This document shows, in pieces, positions 1 to 11,205 of a stretch of DNA of 64,000 bases. The notes under the pieces were generated by a model. That model saw nothing but the letters and a program-made list of their open reading frames with translations. It was not told where the DNA came from and searched no databases. Made by a program: the position numbers and the translations under genes. This DNA comes from Curvularia sp. ZM96 (taxonomy: Eukaryota; Ascomycota; Dothideomycetes; Pleosporales; Pleosporaceae): assembly GCA_022457065.1 (NCBI GenBank), contig JAJGBQ010000002.1, positions 2,542,001-2,606,000 on the forward strand. The letters are read 5' to 3'. Every line of letters starts with the position of its first letter. The stretch's first letter is position 1.

Positions 1-220
1 CGCAACCCGCGAGCCCGGCGAGGCTTTCCACGAGCGCATTCGCGCATGCTTAACTCTGCACGATGAGTGCGTCAAGGCCATGCGCTACCCCATGAACCAG
101 CATCGCCTGGAGCTCAAGAACGCCCAGGAGGCGCGCGAGAGGGAGCGCGAGCTGGCCAAGGAGATTCAAGACGGTGACATTGATGAGGACGATGCGGCGG
201 GGGACTTTGAAGGCTTGTAG
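1..220 (+). CDS. RPN3: 26S proteasome regulatory subunit RPN3, C-terminal end (partial)
   Basis: Only the last 72 codons are in the window; the reading frame starts at base 2 and stops at 218-220. The peptide contains FHERIRACLTLHDECVKAMRYP followed by a charged helix (LELKNAQEARERERELAKEI) and an acidic tail. This matches the family's C-terminus (human PSMD3 has a similar LDIHN..VKAMRFP stretch and an acidic end). Rpn3 is a PCI-domain scaffold of the 19S lid, which recruits and processes ubiquitinated substrates in nucleus and cytosol. The PCI domain lies upstream of the window. Identification rests on this short but distinctive tail. Confidence 0.85.
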   Translation, partial: ATREPGEAFHERIRACLTLHDECVKAMRYPMNQHRLELKNAQEARERERELAKEIQDGDIDEDDAAGDFEGL

Positions 221-583
221 GAGTGTGTACGATAGCCATACTGGGGCGCTTGCAGACACGAGCTAGATCCACATGTAATGACGCATGAATAGAAGAGACT
301 TGACACGAGGGAAGCCTCGCAAAGACTGACTGTATTCTACAATTGACATTGAGCTGGAGACATGTGACCAAGAGAGCGTCGCTAAGTTTGACAGAGGGGA
401 CCCATGTTGCACATCGATGCGCGTGCTAAGCCAGTTGCAGCAAGATGCCGTTCCGTGAATTAGTCCCCGCAGCCTGCCCAAGACCCAACGTGCTCTGCCC
501 CACACCCGTTCTACCGCACGTCACGACTCGAGCGAGTTCCTGATGCTTCCTTGGGAACTACAACATGCTTGATTGGGGCAACC
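221..583. other. Spacer between RPN3 and the Avo2-like gene
   Basis: It holds the RPN3 3' untranslated region and the promoter and leader of the next gene on the same strand. No other coding or RNA signal was seen. A short upstream ATG at 565 belongs to the leader of the following gene. Confidence 0.5.
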
Positions 584-1584
584 ATGTAGGTTCTGACTTT
601 CCAATTCCTCCATCTCGGCATACACAGTCCGGTTATGATCTTGTCACTAACGTCAACATCAGGATTGACGTACCCCGGCGTCTCCGGCGCGCCATCCTCC
701 TGAACGACCTCCCTCTGGTGAAGCGCATCATCCGTAACAACCCCAACTACCTCCGCAACCCAGACTTTGACGATCGCTCCAACACTTCGCTACATCTCGC
801 CGCAAAGCATGGCTTCACCACGATCTGCGAGTATCTTGTCGATGCGGGCCACGAAGATGGCATGATCAGTCGCAACAACGACTGGGAGACGCCATTGATG
901 CTCGCTGCCATGGCTGGCAAAGAAGAATGCGGTGTCTACCTCACCAAGCGATTCCCCGAATGTGTGGGCTGGAAGAACAAGGCGGGCTTGGACGCGCTCA
1001 TGTTGGCATGCAAGTCGGGGTCTGGCACCTTGCACTTGATTCCATCATTGATTATGCATGGCACGGACATACTCTCTGCATGCGACAACCAAGGCAATAC
1101 GGCGCTGCATCATGCTTCTGCAGCTGGTGAGCTGAAGGCGCTAAGGATGCTACTACAGTACGGCGCGAATCCAGTGGCGAGCAATAGCTATAGTTGGACG
1201 CCTGTGCACTACAGTGCGACGACTGCGGCGGAAGCATATTTTAAGACATTGATTATCGAGTTTGAGAAGAAGAAGGCCGAGGGGAAGCGCGCAGTTGCGG
1301 AAAGGGAGCGCCAGCGTACGGCTGGCGTGAGATTGGTTACGGATCCTGAAGGGTTGAAAGGCGCAAACGATGCGGCCACGATTTCTGGAAACGAGACCGT
1401 GCGTCCTGCGAGCGACAGTAGGCAGAGAGCAAGAGATGACGCGGCAATTGCGGGGTTGCCAGCCCCAGGCATGGACTGGAGTCCGATAGAAAAGAGGAGA
1501 GCAATGACGCCTACCGAAGGTCGAGGCTGGGGCTTCTCTGCTGATGGCATAAGACCCAGAGCCGACACTGGAGAGTCGATATGA
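584..1584 (+). CDS. Ankyrin-repeat protein resembling TORC2 subunit Avo2
   Basis: Exons are 584-585 and 663-1584, giving 307 aa. The intron 586-662 has a GTAGGT donor, CACTAAC branch site and ATCAG acceptor. Splicing joins AT to G, so the start codon MIDVPRRLRRAILL is formed across the junction. About five ankyrin repeats follow (residues about 8-230; for example SLHLAAKHG, TPLMLAAMAG, TALHHASAAG), then a basic coiled stretch and a disordered tail with SPIEKRR and TPTEGRGWGF. Fungal proteins of this layout are annotated as Avo2, a non-essential adaptor of TOR complex 2 at the plasma membrane. If the intron is kept, the frame stays open from ATG 565 and gives a 339-aa form. The ankyrin identity is firm; the Avo2 name is a family-level guess. 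Confidence 0.7.
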
Positions 1585-1936
1585 AACAGCAAAGGTTTGC
1601 CTGTTTTGCCTGTTGTTGGGTGTTTGGCGTCCTTGTATTACCATCTTGTATATTTCAGGGGCTTGAAGGTTATTTTGAACATTATGTAAACCTCTGGCAG
1701 AATACACGGAAGATATTGTTCCCAATCAGATATTGCTTATTATGCTAGATGATTTATACATAACGCCATATACTATGCTATATCCTATGCGTTTCGATGG
1801 ACGCTTTTCCCATACTCCCTTGTTTCCGATTCCAGTTATCTCAACCTTTGCGCTGGGTTGAATCCCGATGTCCAGCTCCCGCTATTTAGAGAAAAAAATC
1901 AAATCCACATGCATGGAATGTGAAGATTTGGTCGGC
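1585..1936. other. Convergent 3' spacer
   Basis: This spacer lies between two convergent genes, is AT-rich and contains only presumed 3' untranslated sequence. No gene or repeat was seen. Confidence 0.5.
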
Positions 1937-2761
1937 TTAGAATCCTCCAATGCCATCATCGTCGTTGGAGTATTCGCTTCCCTCATCCCACTTCTCATCA
2001 ACAGTATTATCTTCCATTAATGGCATTCCAGCCAAAGCTCTCAGTTCATTCGCCTCGAGCGGCTTTCCCAACCCAATAGAAAGCTGCTCTTCGCCATCCT
2101 CCTCCTCATCCACATCCACTTCCTCTGGCGCGTGGTAACTCCACGAATACTCAATGTCGGAGAGATCGTGCGGCTCGTTGCTCGCACCAACACGACACTT
2201 GACCTTGAGCAACTCGACTGCAAGAATGCATTCTTTGTCTTGCTGCTGTGGATCCTTTGTCGAGGAGGTGATGTCCGACGCCGAGTCTACCCGCCTTACG
2301 GGCAGGCGGAGGTGTGGGGAACCCGGTCTATCCTCGGTGGAGCCTTTCTTGAAAATGGGGTTTCGCACGGTCTGGATGCCAGTGACGAAGTAGACTGGAG
2401 TCTGCTCTTGCGTCATCTTGCGTAGGAAAGTGCGCGTTGCCGTGTCCCGGCGGAGCTGGTTGAAGAAGGCAGTGGGCTGCTCGAGTGTAGTGTGGGCCAT
2501 TTGCTCTGCAGTCAAGTCGAGAAGGTTCGCATGGGAGGAGTGCGTTTTGTTGGAGTTGGAGAGCGAGTGCGTGGATGTGAAGCGGCCATTGTCGTCGTAG
2601 ATGATGGTGTCTTTGTGTTTGGAATGAGTTGTTTGCTTAGAAGGTGGTGTTCTTGATGGTTTGAGAGATTTAGATTTGCTCGAAAGAGGATCAGTAATAA
2701 GCTGGCCCAAGGTGAGGGCTGTTGCAGGAAGTGGTGCAGGTAGAACTAAGAAAGACGACAT
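1937..2761 (-). CDS. Uncharacterised fungal protein (LVLPAPLP family)
   Basis: Single exon of 274 aa. The start is the ATG at 2761, because the frame extends upstream only with residues unlike the family. The N-terminus reads MSSFLVLPAPLPATALTLGQ, followed by a Ser/Lys-rich low-complexity part, a helical segment (TAFFNQLRRDTATRTFLRKM), a probable beta strand (VYFVTGIQTVRNP) and a second one (ECILAVELLKVKCRV). It ends in an acidic tail (DVDEEEDGEEQ ... EYSNDDDGIGGF). Many filamentous fungi carry proteins with this order of elements (short hydrophobic start with PLP, linker, helix, YxVxGxxTV strand) and no assigned function. No signal peptide or membrane segment is evident. I do not assign a role. 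Confidence 0.6.
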   Translation of the reverse strand: MSSFLVLPAPLPATALTLGQLITDPLSSKSKSLKPSRTPPSKQTTHSKHKDTIIYDDNGRFTSTHSLSNSNKTHSSHANLLDLTAEQMAHTTLEQPTAFFNQLRRDTATRTFLRKMTQEQTPVYFVTGIQTVRNPIFKKGSTEDRPGSPHLRLPVRRVDSASDITSSTKDPQQQDKECILAVELLKVKCRVGASNEPHDLSDIEYSWSYHAPEEVDVDEEEDGEEQLSIGLGKPLEANELRALAGMPLMEDNTVDEKWDEGSEYSNDDDGIGGF

Positions 2762-4149
2762 GGCTGTTGCTGGATTCGCAGTACAGTGTGAAGATAGAGC
2801 TAGAGCGTAGAGTTTCGAGATGTGTAGAGTACAACAAATAAATATCACTGAGGTTCAGTCCTATTTACATGTGCTTGAGTTCAGCTTGAACGTTTGTTGT
2901 GGATCCTTACATCGAAAATTGGGGGCATATTCTTCATTTAGCATGGGCACTAGGGTATAAGAATCCTTACTTATGGACCTCCTCGGCAGACGATCACTAT
3001 TCAGTGCCAGAGATTGCGTGACGACGAGCAGTCAGGACTGCGCTTGTCGTCGGTCGGACGGCGAACATTCGGCTGAGCGCGAGAACAAACCGGTACTATG
3101 ACGATTTCCAAGCCAAGAGTGCCCCGCATTATGAAACCGTTTACTGGATTGGTGATGAAGAACCATGTGCGCTATTACTTGAACGGTTCTGAGTGGCGGT
3201 CTGACGAGGATCGGCTGACTTGTTCCTGAGACACATGACATCCGAGGCTAGCTTTTGTACAGCAACGGAAAAGATCGGAGCCACAAATGAATTCGTAGCC
3301 AAAATGGTCCAGCTGGTATGTTCGAAGACAGAAATCCCTCAGACTGTAAAAGGAAAGAAAACATGTGAGTGTGTGATAACTTGATGTTACGACGCGCGCC
3401 TAGACTGAGATAAGATAGAATGCCGCGTGAACTTGGGATAAAAGGAGGTTGACAGCAGTCTTGAGAAGAAATCCTCATGCGGTCCCGAGAAAGCCTAATG
3501 TGCCTTTCATGTGAAATGCCGGCAGTTGTATCAATCCGTTACTGCGGAAAGTCTGTCACAAGCTATTGCATCCAGCGCTGTGCTGCTGTGTGCCGTCCTT
3601 CGTGAAGAACGGATCATTCAAGACGTCAGTGCTACGGGCATGCGGTCGTGTCCAGAATATTTAGTAAGAGAAATCTAAGTGAAGTAGTTTCTCTATCTCA
3701 GAAATGCTATAGGGAATCATACCTACTATCGCAGTTGCAGGTGGAAGAATTATCTCATCCCATGCCATTGGCCAAGTCTTGCATTTCCGCCAAGAAAGAA
3801 TGACTAAGACTATGCGTGGCGTAAGTGGCTGGTGGCTGGGCAGACGCCATTGACAATAAGACGCTTTTCATGTGACGCTCGACGTTGTCGTTGGGTTATG
3901 TCGCGCTTGCTGCCATTGCACCATCATCAGGAATAATAGCGACTGTTGCTTCGTCTCCAAAGAGATGGCAGGGACCGAGGTAGGCAGGTTCACCAGGACT
4001 AAGGCCCATGGCTCTCGCTGCGTTCGGCAGTGGGCGGATAGCTGACACTGCCACACAACGGAATGAGCGAGATACCGAAGACATGACGACTTGACTCGAA
4101 CCCACGGCCATCTTTGCAGCCCATTCAAATACCCACTACCCATAACACC
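2762..4149. other. Spacer upstream of two divergent genes
   Basis: 1.4 kb between the divergent 1937-2761 gene and the hydrolase. It must hold both promoters. No convincing ORF, repeat or RNA gene was seen; the short ORFs there have no coding character. Confidence 0.45.
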
Positions 4150-6837
4150 ATGGCGGAGCCCGCAACGAGTGCGACAGACAACCACGCTCGCCGCCAAAAT
4201 GCCCTCGCCGAAATCCAATTCGCCTCTATCCTCGACGATGACCTCACTCCTTCTGAGGACGAAACGCCAGAAGAGAGGGCACTAGAGTTGGAGACGGTAC
4301 AATCAGCGATAGGCGTCAGTATCGGCCGTGAGCAGACGCGTCTCACGTCTCCAAAAACACCAGCTGCAGAGAAAGCCGCGGCGCTGGACGCGACAGAAGA
4401 TGGGGCCTTCTTCGACGGTTGGCAGGAAGCTGTTGAACGCTCACCGGAACGTAAGACAGCGACGGTACCTACAGGCGCATCAGTAGCGGGAACAGCGCCA
4501 TCCAAAGACGCCCAGAAACCCGACCCCAAGCCGACATCGCATCACACAGCAAGCAATGACGATCGTGGTCGCCAATCCGGCCCGCAGACGCGCCTTCCTT
4601 CACCATGGCGGGCTGGGCCAAAGACATTTCAGAAAGAGAAGCCAAGTGATCACCGTGCCATGCTGCGTCACCATCTGAAAAGCGGGAGGCGGCGGGCATC
4701 CTCAGGAGGCTCTATGACCGAAACTATGCGCAAATATATCAACTTTAATCTACCGGCGTCCCTTACCAAGTCTTACAAAGATCTGCACTTCTCGCTGCCT
4801 AGTTTATCGTCTTCCTCGCTAGATATTGCCCAAAAGCGGAGGCGGGACACACTTGCACACCCTCCACGACCGCAAAACATACCACAGCACGATGGCGCTC
4901 GTCAGTCTACGCCTAGCGAGTCTAGAGACGCTTCAAGGAGTGTCTCGGATGAACCACAGCAAACCAAAACCTCTCCAATTCCACAACGCGAATTTAGCGA
5001 CAGCAGCACGTCCACGCTCGCCCCGGCAAGCCAAACCCCGACTGAAAGGCCTGTGCCTAGACTACGCCGGTCTAATTCTGAAGGGTCCCTGCTTGTGTAT
5101 CGGTCAAGGTCTTTTGCATCCTCGTTGGGCGACGACTCGCGCTTTGAAAGTGTACAGGAGCAGGTCAACAGTAGACTTAAGGCCCTGCGGGACAGTTGGC
5201 AAGACTCGAACTTTAAGCTTCCAAGCCCTTCGCTTCCCAATTTCAACCTGGGTTCTAGTACTGACCTGTTCAAGAATCGTAATTCCAGCGTTACGTCCAA
5301 GGCACGTGACGGTGAAGAGGGCCCTGTGCATCGAGCGGGCCTTCGTGGAAGTGCATCTGGTCCGGCTTCGGGCCGCGACTCTCTGAGGCAGAAGCGGTCA
5401 TCACTTCGTAATGGAGACTCAGAGAATGATTCGCATCCGTACTTCACACAGGCTCTACAAGAACTGGAGGGAGATCTAGTGATACTTGGAGGCTATCGTG
5501 GCTCTGTCCTGCGCTCAGCGGAGCCCCCGCATCGGCAATTGTGGGTGCCCATCAAGGTCGGTTTGAACCTGCGCAAAGTGGATTTAGAGGTACCTCTTGA
5601 TCCAGATGCCGATGAAAGAATGCACGAAACCATCATTCCAAGTGGTATGCTGACACATATTGGGCCTGTGGATATCGCAAAGCGCCTTTTCAAGCGACTG
5701 AGGGCCAGCGACAATGCCAGAGACGGAAAGCTTCGGGTGCATAACTACGGATACGATTGGCGGCTTTCACCACATTTCCTCAGCCGGCAGATGATACAAT
5801 ATCTTGAGAAATTACCCTGCAATCAACCTGGAGTGTCTCCAGAGAAGCGCGGCGCTACAATCATTGCACATTCGCTGGGTGGTCTGATCGTCCGTCATGT
5901 CATCAACCAGCGTCCAGAACTTGTCGCTGGAGTGGTATATGCCGGTGTACCACAACGATGTGTCAATATCCTTGGACCTTTCCGCAACGGCGACGATGTC
6001 CTCTTGTCCTCTCGCGTCTTGACCGCTCAAGTAAACTTTACCATCCGCACATCTTACGCGCTTTTACCCCTTGACGGAAAGTGTTTCATCAACAAACACA
6101 CCAAGGAGGAGTATCCTGTAGATTTTTTCGACGTCAACACATGGAAAGAGTGTCGTTTATCACCTTGCATAGCAGCGCCCTTGCCCCGTCCTGAGCCATC
6201 CAAAGACAGTACCTTTAGCGTTAGCGGGCTAATGAATGCTGTCTCCAATGTGCTACCGACATTTCCTCCCCGCAAAAACAGTTCCGTCAAAGATTCAGCT
6301 GACCTCGCACGCAATGCCGCAAACATGGCCACAGAGGAGGGCGCCGAACAAGCCGGCATGGGCCCGCAAATGGGACACGGCCAAGGCACGGAGACATCAA
6401 AAGAGCCAAACCCTGCGACTGACGTTACGATTCCATATGACAAGGCTATCGAATACCTCACACGTACGCTTGCAGAAGTCAAAGCTTTCAAACAAGAGCT
6501 AGAGCATCGACCTGAGCACACGAATGCGAATGTATATCCACCTGTTGCCTTGATATACGGAAAGTCCATACCGACGGTATATGGGGCAAAAGTCGAAAGC
6601 AGAGAGGTCATTAAGCGGGCGGACGTATATGACGAGCTTGCGTTTGCGAGCGGAGATGGCGTGGTATTAGCCCGCGCAGCCATGGTCCCTCCAGGATACA
6701 GTGTTGTCAAGGGGGGAGTAGTATCTAGTGACCGTGGGCATGTTACTCTGCTGGGTGACCTGGAGGCTGTTGGGAAGTGCCTCCATGCTGTTATCCAAGC
6801 ACGAAAACGCGGGGTGGGACTTGGGCCACAGGCTTGA
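4150..6837 (+). CDS. Large alpha/beta hydrolase with LCAT-like core
   Basis: Single exon of 895 aa. The start is the ACCATGG-context ATG at 4150; an in-frame codon exists upstream at 4114 but is weaker. Residues 1 to about 430 are Ser/Pro/Arg-rich and probably disordered. The catalytic region begins near DLVILGGYRGSVLR, continues through VPIKVGLNLRKVDLEVPL and contains the nucleophile elbow IIAHSLGGLIVRH with Ser575, then VAGVVYAGVPQ. This layout is that of lecithin:cholesterol acyltransferase-like lipases (PF02450-type), which use Ser-Asp-His chemistry on phospholipid or acylglycerol substrates. A late segment, PPVALIYGKSIPTVYGAK then GDGVV, and GHVTLLGD are plausible places for the acidic and His residues. 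No signal peptide was seen, so an intracellular or membrane-associated lipase is likely. The substrate is unknown. Confidence 0.8.
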   Translation: MAEPATSATDNHARRQNALAEIQFASILDDDLTPSEDETPEERALELETVQSAIGVSIGREQTRLTSPKTPAAEKAAALDATEDGAFFDGWQEAVERSPERKTATVPTGASVAGTAPSKDAQKPDPKPTSHHTASNDDRGRQSGPQTRLPSPWRAGPKTFQKEKPSDHRAMLRHHLKSGRRRASSGGSMTETMRKYINFNLPASLTKSYKDLHFSLPSLSSSSLDIAQKRRRDTLAHPPRPQNIPQHDGARQSTPSESRDASRSVSDEPQQTKTSPIPQREFSDSSTSTLAPASQTPTERPVPRLRRSNSEGSLLVYRSRSFASSLGDDSRFESVQEQVNSRLKALRDSWQDSNFKLPSPSLPNFNLGSSTDLFKNRNSSVTSKARDGEEGPVHRAGLRGSASGPASGRDSLRQKRSSLRNGDSENDSHPYFTQALQELEGDLVILGGYRGSVLRSAEPPHRQLWVPIKVGLNLRKVDLEVPLDPDADERMHETIIPSGMLTHIGPVDIAKRLFKRLRASDNARDGKLRVHNYGYDWRLSPHFLSRQMIQYLEKLPCNQPGVSPEKRGATIIAHSLGGLIVRHVINQRPELVAGVVYAGVPQRCVNILGPFRNGDDVLLSSRVLTAQVNFTIRTSYALLPLDGKCFINKHTKEEYPVDFFDVNTWKECRLSPCIAAPLPRPEPSKDSTFSVSGLMNAVSNVLPTFPPRKNSSVKDSADLARNAANMATEEGAEQAGMGPQMGHGQGTETSKEPNPATDVTIPYDKAIEYLTRTLAEVKAFKQELEHRPEHTNANVYPPVALIYGKSIPTVYGAKVESREVIKRADVYDELAFASGDGVVLARAAMVPPGYSVVKGGVVSSDRGHVTLLGDLEAVGKCLHAVIQARKRGVGLGPQA

Positions 6838-7862
6838 TGAGCATGCCATGAATGCTGGAGGAGATTCTATCCCCATTGATCAAGACATTATACGAAATGT
6901 ATATATACTATGCCAATGAATTCACGAAATATCTTGCTCAACCTAGTCTTTGATCCCTAAACTATACAATGTTCGCCGAGCCAGTCATGGACGGCTGATC
7001 GTGAATTGTACGATAGAATACACTGCTGAGCCTCCGCGTATACCTTCGCCATGGGGCAGTGCCATAAACCGCCCATGACGACGACAGGTGGTGTCTCGTA
7101 TGTATATCATGCATATTTGTCTCTCATTACCGTGGCTTGGATCCCGTCTTGTCCTTCAATCTGCCCAGTTCGTTACTTGCACTGTCGGATATCTTTTCTA
7201 TCCAGTGGCCCAAGAAGTCTGTCCGACAAGCTCAACAAGATGAGCAGCAGCACCAATGTATATTTGACATGCTCCTCAACGTACTAGTGAAGTTTGCCAC
7301 AACAGTGCTTGTGAACATTCAAAAACGCTGGAAGCTCGTCAGGTGCCCTGGCTTAAGTTTATTCTCTGTTGATGTCCCGCAGCTTGAACATCCTGGACCT
7401 CGACAAAGTGCGGTCACTGACGTGTCTCATTACTTATTTTGATTATCATGCTCTACTGTGTGACAGCTTGGGGCAGAATCTCGAAAACAGCGATTCTCTA
7501 ATATGAATCTCCAGATTTGCTAGCGATCAATCTGTTGATTTGACTGCTTGATCCAATCAATCCAATCACTTCAAGCCTGCAGCTGCTGCACAATCAATCA
7601 ATTCAAAGGAGCGAGATTTATCGAATTTATCATTGGCAAGTCTGGGAATCTTGGAAATAAGGATTGTCAGCCGCTCCTCCTTCTTCTTTTGGATAAAAGA
7701 GAGGCCACTGCCCCCACTGTTGATTGGTAATGTAGTATGAAAATAGCCAGCACAAGAAGATACGTGTGTGCATATTTCTTTTTATGATTTGAATTTTTTG
7801 TGCCTCATACATGCATATTTATGGAGTTTTAGCTGCACACCATGTTGATTAGAGGACGGAAC

Positions 7863-8129
7863 ATGAAACTGTACAGTATGGGGCCGTACATCTTGTGGAT
7901 CATGTGTTGTTTTGCTGGTAGATTAGATCATATTATTCCCGGACTTTGGGTCATTGATGAAGGCGCAGTGATGCCAACTGTAGGCTGGAAATTTGAAACA
8001 TCCTCGGAGGAATGTGATCCAAATCGTGTATGCTCAGACGGCCTAAGAAACCGAAGAAAGCGGTGCCAACGACTAGCTGGAGGTGAAAAGATCGACCAAA
8101 CCCGGGAAGACATCACTGGCTACCATTAG
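7863..8129 (+). CDS. Doubtful small ORF with hydrophobic N-terminus
   Basis: An 88-aa ORF opening with MKLYSMGPYILWIMCCFAG, a basic residue followed by a hydrophobic stretch that could act as a signal peptide. A later part, ECDPNRVCSDGLRNRRKRC, has three cysteines in a basic context. Small secreted cysteine-containing proteins are common in plant-associated fungi and often sit in gene-poor spacers. Against it, the surrounding DNA is AT-rich, there is no recognised homologous family and the ORF is short enough to be chance. Treat it as a candidate only. Confidence 0.15.
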   Translation: MKLYSMGPYILWIMCCFAGRLDHIIPGLWVIDEGAVMPTVGWKFETSSEECDPNRVCSDGLRNRRKRCQRLAGGEKIDQTREDITGYH

Positions 8130-11100
8130 CGATTAGACTAATGTGTTTGAGAGTTTGCACCCCGTTCCTACCACACAAACTGAGTCTTTACGTAAAAATG
8201 ATCTGCGTTGAGGAACTGGATATGACATGCCCAATCAGTGACAGGCATGGGCATCAGCTCACTACAATATTCCCCAACCCCACCGTCGATTTGTTTCCAT
8301 CTAGGCCGAGTTCGTCGAGTACTGCTTGAGCTGGACCTCGTCATTTCCTCTCCTGTTGCTGGAGGCTTGTAGGTTCGGATTATTCCGCGGAGGGGGTTGG
8401 CCCCTCGAAGCTATAGTCCTTGACTTAACTTCTCATTGGCAGATCGTAGTCCAGCTATCCGCAGTTGACAAGGTAGCTAGGGCGTTCCGCGAATCGCCAA
8501 GGATTTTGAAGCCCAATTCAACGGTGCAGCTGATTTGGTACATCGCGTGCTACCAGGCGGATCAGCCGCTTCCGCGGAGAGTGACCTTTCAACCGGCGGC
8601 AGCGATGTTCGATGTTGAGAATTAGCGCCAGCTTATCTCGGCTAGCGCGCTTGACGCTACAGCCGGCAACGACGCCCCGTCCATGTCCTAGTTCTTCGGA
8701 ACATTCTCTCTTCGCCTTTACCTTCACCAGGATCTTTGATGGCGCTGCCAGTCGCCTCCGCTTACTCAAAGTAGAAAATGGAGACCTTCAGCCACGCGTC
8801 TTAATCGATTTGACCGTACTCCAGCTACTGCTGCGAAATGAAGTTCGGAGCTTGCATAGTCTTGTCACTATGTCGGTTCCTCTTAGCGCTTAGTTGCATG
8901 CAGACATGATCGTCGTCTCCTGCGATAGGCTACTCTGATTGGCTGAACAAGCCGTAGCCTGGCGCGGCAGGGCTGAGAGGGTGTTCTGTCTGGGGTGCCA
9001 TGAAGTTTACTTGGCTGAGAAGAACAACCAAGCTCCAGTAGCAAGGTGAGAGACCTTCGATTCTATTCCTTGAGGCGACTCGAAATTCACAAGTGTAGAA
9101 AAGTTGTTTTGCAAATCCCATCCACCACTAATATCATTCGACAAACTTTTGTTATTAGCCAAGCTGTTAGATTGATGCGTAGAGTTGAACACTTGGTTAC
9201 ATTTAGCTCATGTTCAGCCCTGCATACCATATAGCCACGCCAAGCTCTACACTAGGCGTCTCCGAAGTACCTTCATTCAGTACCTCTCTGCAAGCCCCTA
9301 CGTCTACATCTAGATTCTCGGTACCCGCAGGGCGACGGCTGATGAAGTCGTCTCACGACTCCACTGTGCCAAAAGACTGACACCATATGCAGGTCATATC
9401 ACTTCGCTACCACCGCAAAGGATGCTTCTAACAGGGCAAGGTCTTGGCCTGCCTACTTATCTCATCCGCGCTTGCATGACCCAATCACACGCTGGTGGGC
9501 CACCACTCTCGACATTGGCGCCATCGACGTTTCCAGATTGACCTGTGGGGAAGATCTTATAGCACATGGCACCACATTGGCAGCCTCGGATATAGAGCAC
9601 GAGGATAATTCCACCAAAAGAGCATTTTCGGCAGCACATTCATGACACCGCGGCGTAGCCCACAATTCTCGCTAGCGGCTCGGGGCTGTAGTTCCGCCAC
9701 AGTTCGCCCCACGCGGCTCTCTGAAGATCAGATCAGATCATTGACAAACGCGAAGGAAGCGCGCACCGCAGCCAAAGAACGGGATGCTGGGCCGAAGTAT
9801 CTTGTTCAGTAACTGTCTAGCCCGGTCTTCTGTGAGACATTTGCCGTGTCAGAAATAGCACCTTTCCAAGAACGGCAAACATCGATGCTTTTTAGTGAGT
9901 GTTGTAACAAGACCATTAGGTTCGCATTGTTTCTGTTAGGGTGCGTCAATGGTATTCAGCCTTGTTTTCTCTCGGTACACCTGTTCTGGGGCGATACATG
10001 TCGGAGTCGCCGTGCTTTGAACAGGTTGGCCCCAGTGAACTCGAAACACGTCTTGCTGGGTCTACGACAATATGGCCATCTTCACCGCTGGCGTGTTCTC
10101 ATTCCAACTATTGGTCCTCCAAGACTGTGCCACACTACAGCTCTTGTCGTGCCTCTTCCCCATGATTTTATGCAGCACTGTTATAATTCTAAAAGCATTC
10201 TTTCAAGGACACACACATGTCTTACAAACATGTGTGCTAACTAGTATTGCCTGCTATCCCACAATCACAATTGCAATCGCACATTCGCATCAAGGCACAC
10301 AACTACAATTTCGCAGAAACAGCCTTCATATCGGCAACAAGCCTAGCTGATTGGTTGGACAGTCCTTGGTACACCAAAATAAAAGGACTCCGCGGCTCCC
10401 GTTTTCGGCCACTCGGTTTTAAAAGGCACCGATATCCAGAAAGCCACTGTAAAAGTCTCCGGTGTTTTCACCCAGTGACGGCTCCTCTACAGATGGTTTC
10501 GACTAAAGACCATGACCGGACGCAAGCATATTGCGGGAGTGGCTTTGCTTCAATCAACCAGTCATCTCGTAGACTGTAGCTACTAACAGTGTTGTGCATG
10601 TATAAGTTAGCAAGTAAAGGTACGCGTGGCTGTAGTATAGACCTTCGAAACAGTTCAACCTCAGCATCAAAGAGCTTGGGTTGAGCACGGCCTACCATGC
10701 ATATCCCCAACTACAGGGCTCAGATGATGGCGGGACCCCTGGTCTGTTGTCAGTGAGGGACTGCCAGACCACGTCGCTCCCGCCTCGATCGTCTGCTTGC
10801 ATCATTCACATTCTCCATGTACTAGCAACGGTTAGCTGATTACCCACCTTACTGACTCTGTCACTCGCTTATGCCGCCTTTGTCACAAGTCGGGACGTAG
10901 ACTTGGCGCCGACTTGGCGTGGTGAACGGCTATCACACACAAGCAACGGCTGAGCCGACGCCGCAGAGCGAACCTCTCTGCACAGCATAGAGAATCGAGA
11001 CCCTGATCAGACGATCGTCTCAAGCCACGGTGGGACTTACCTATATGCCACTCGCTGAACATGCCAAACCATGCAGGTATATTCCCCGTGATCCCTACTC

Positions 11101-11205
11101 TAGTCTGTCGCTAGGCGTTCAGCCATCGAAAAGTGAAGGACAGGATTTATGCCATGGCAGCCTCGAAAGTGCAGATGGGTGGCTAGTGCCAAGGACACTC
11201 GCCCG

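Noticed and set aside
4114..4149. Twelve extra residues at the start of the LCAT-like hydrolase
   Set aside because: The ATG at 4150 has a better start context, and the extra residues show no conserved feature.
10356..10367. 12-mer tggacagtcctt shared with 23979-23990
   Set aside because: Flanks differ completely, so a shared mobile element is not supported by this alone.
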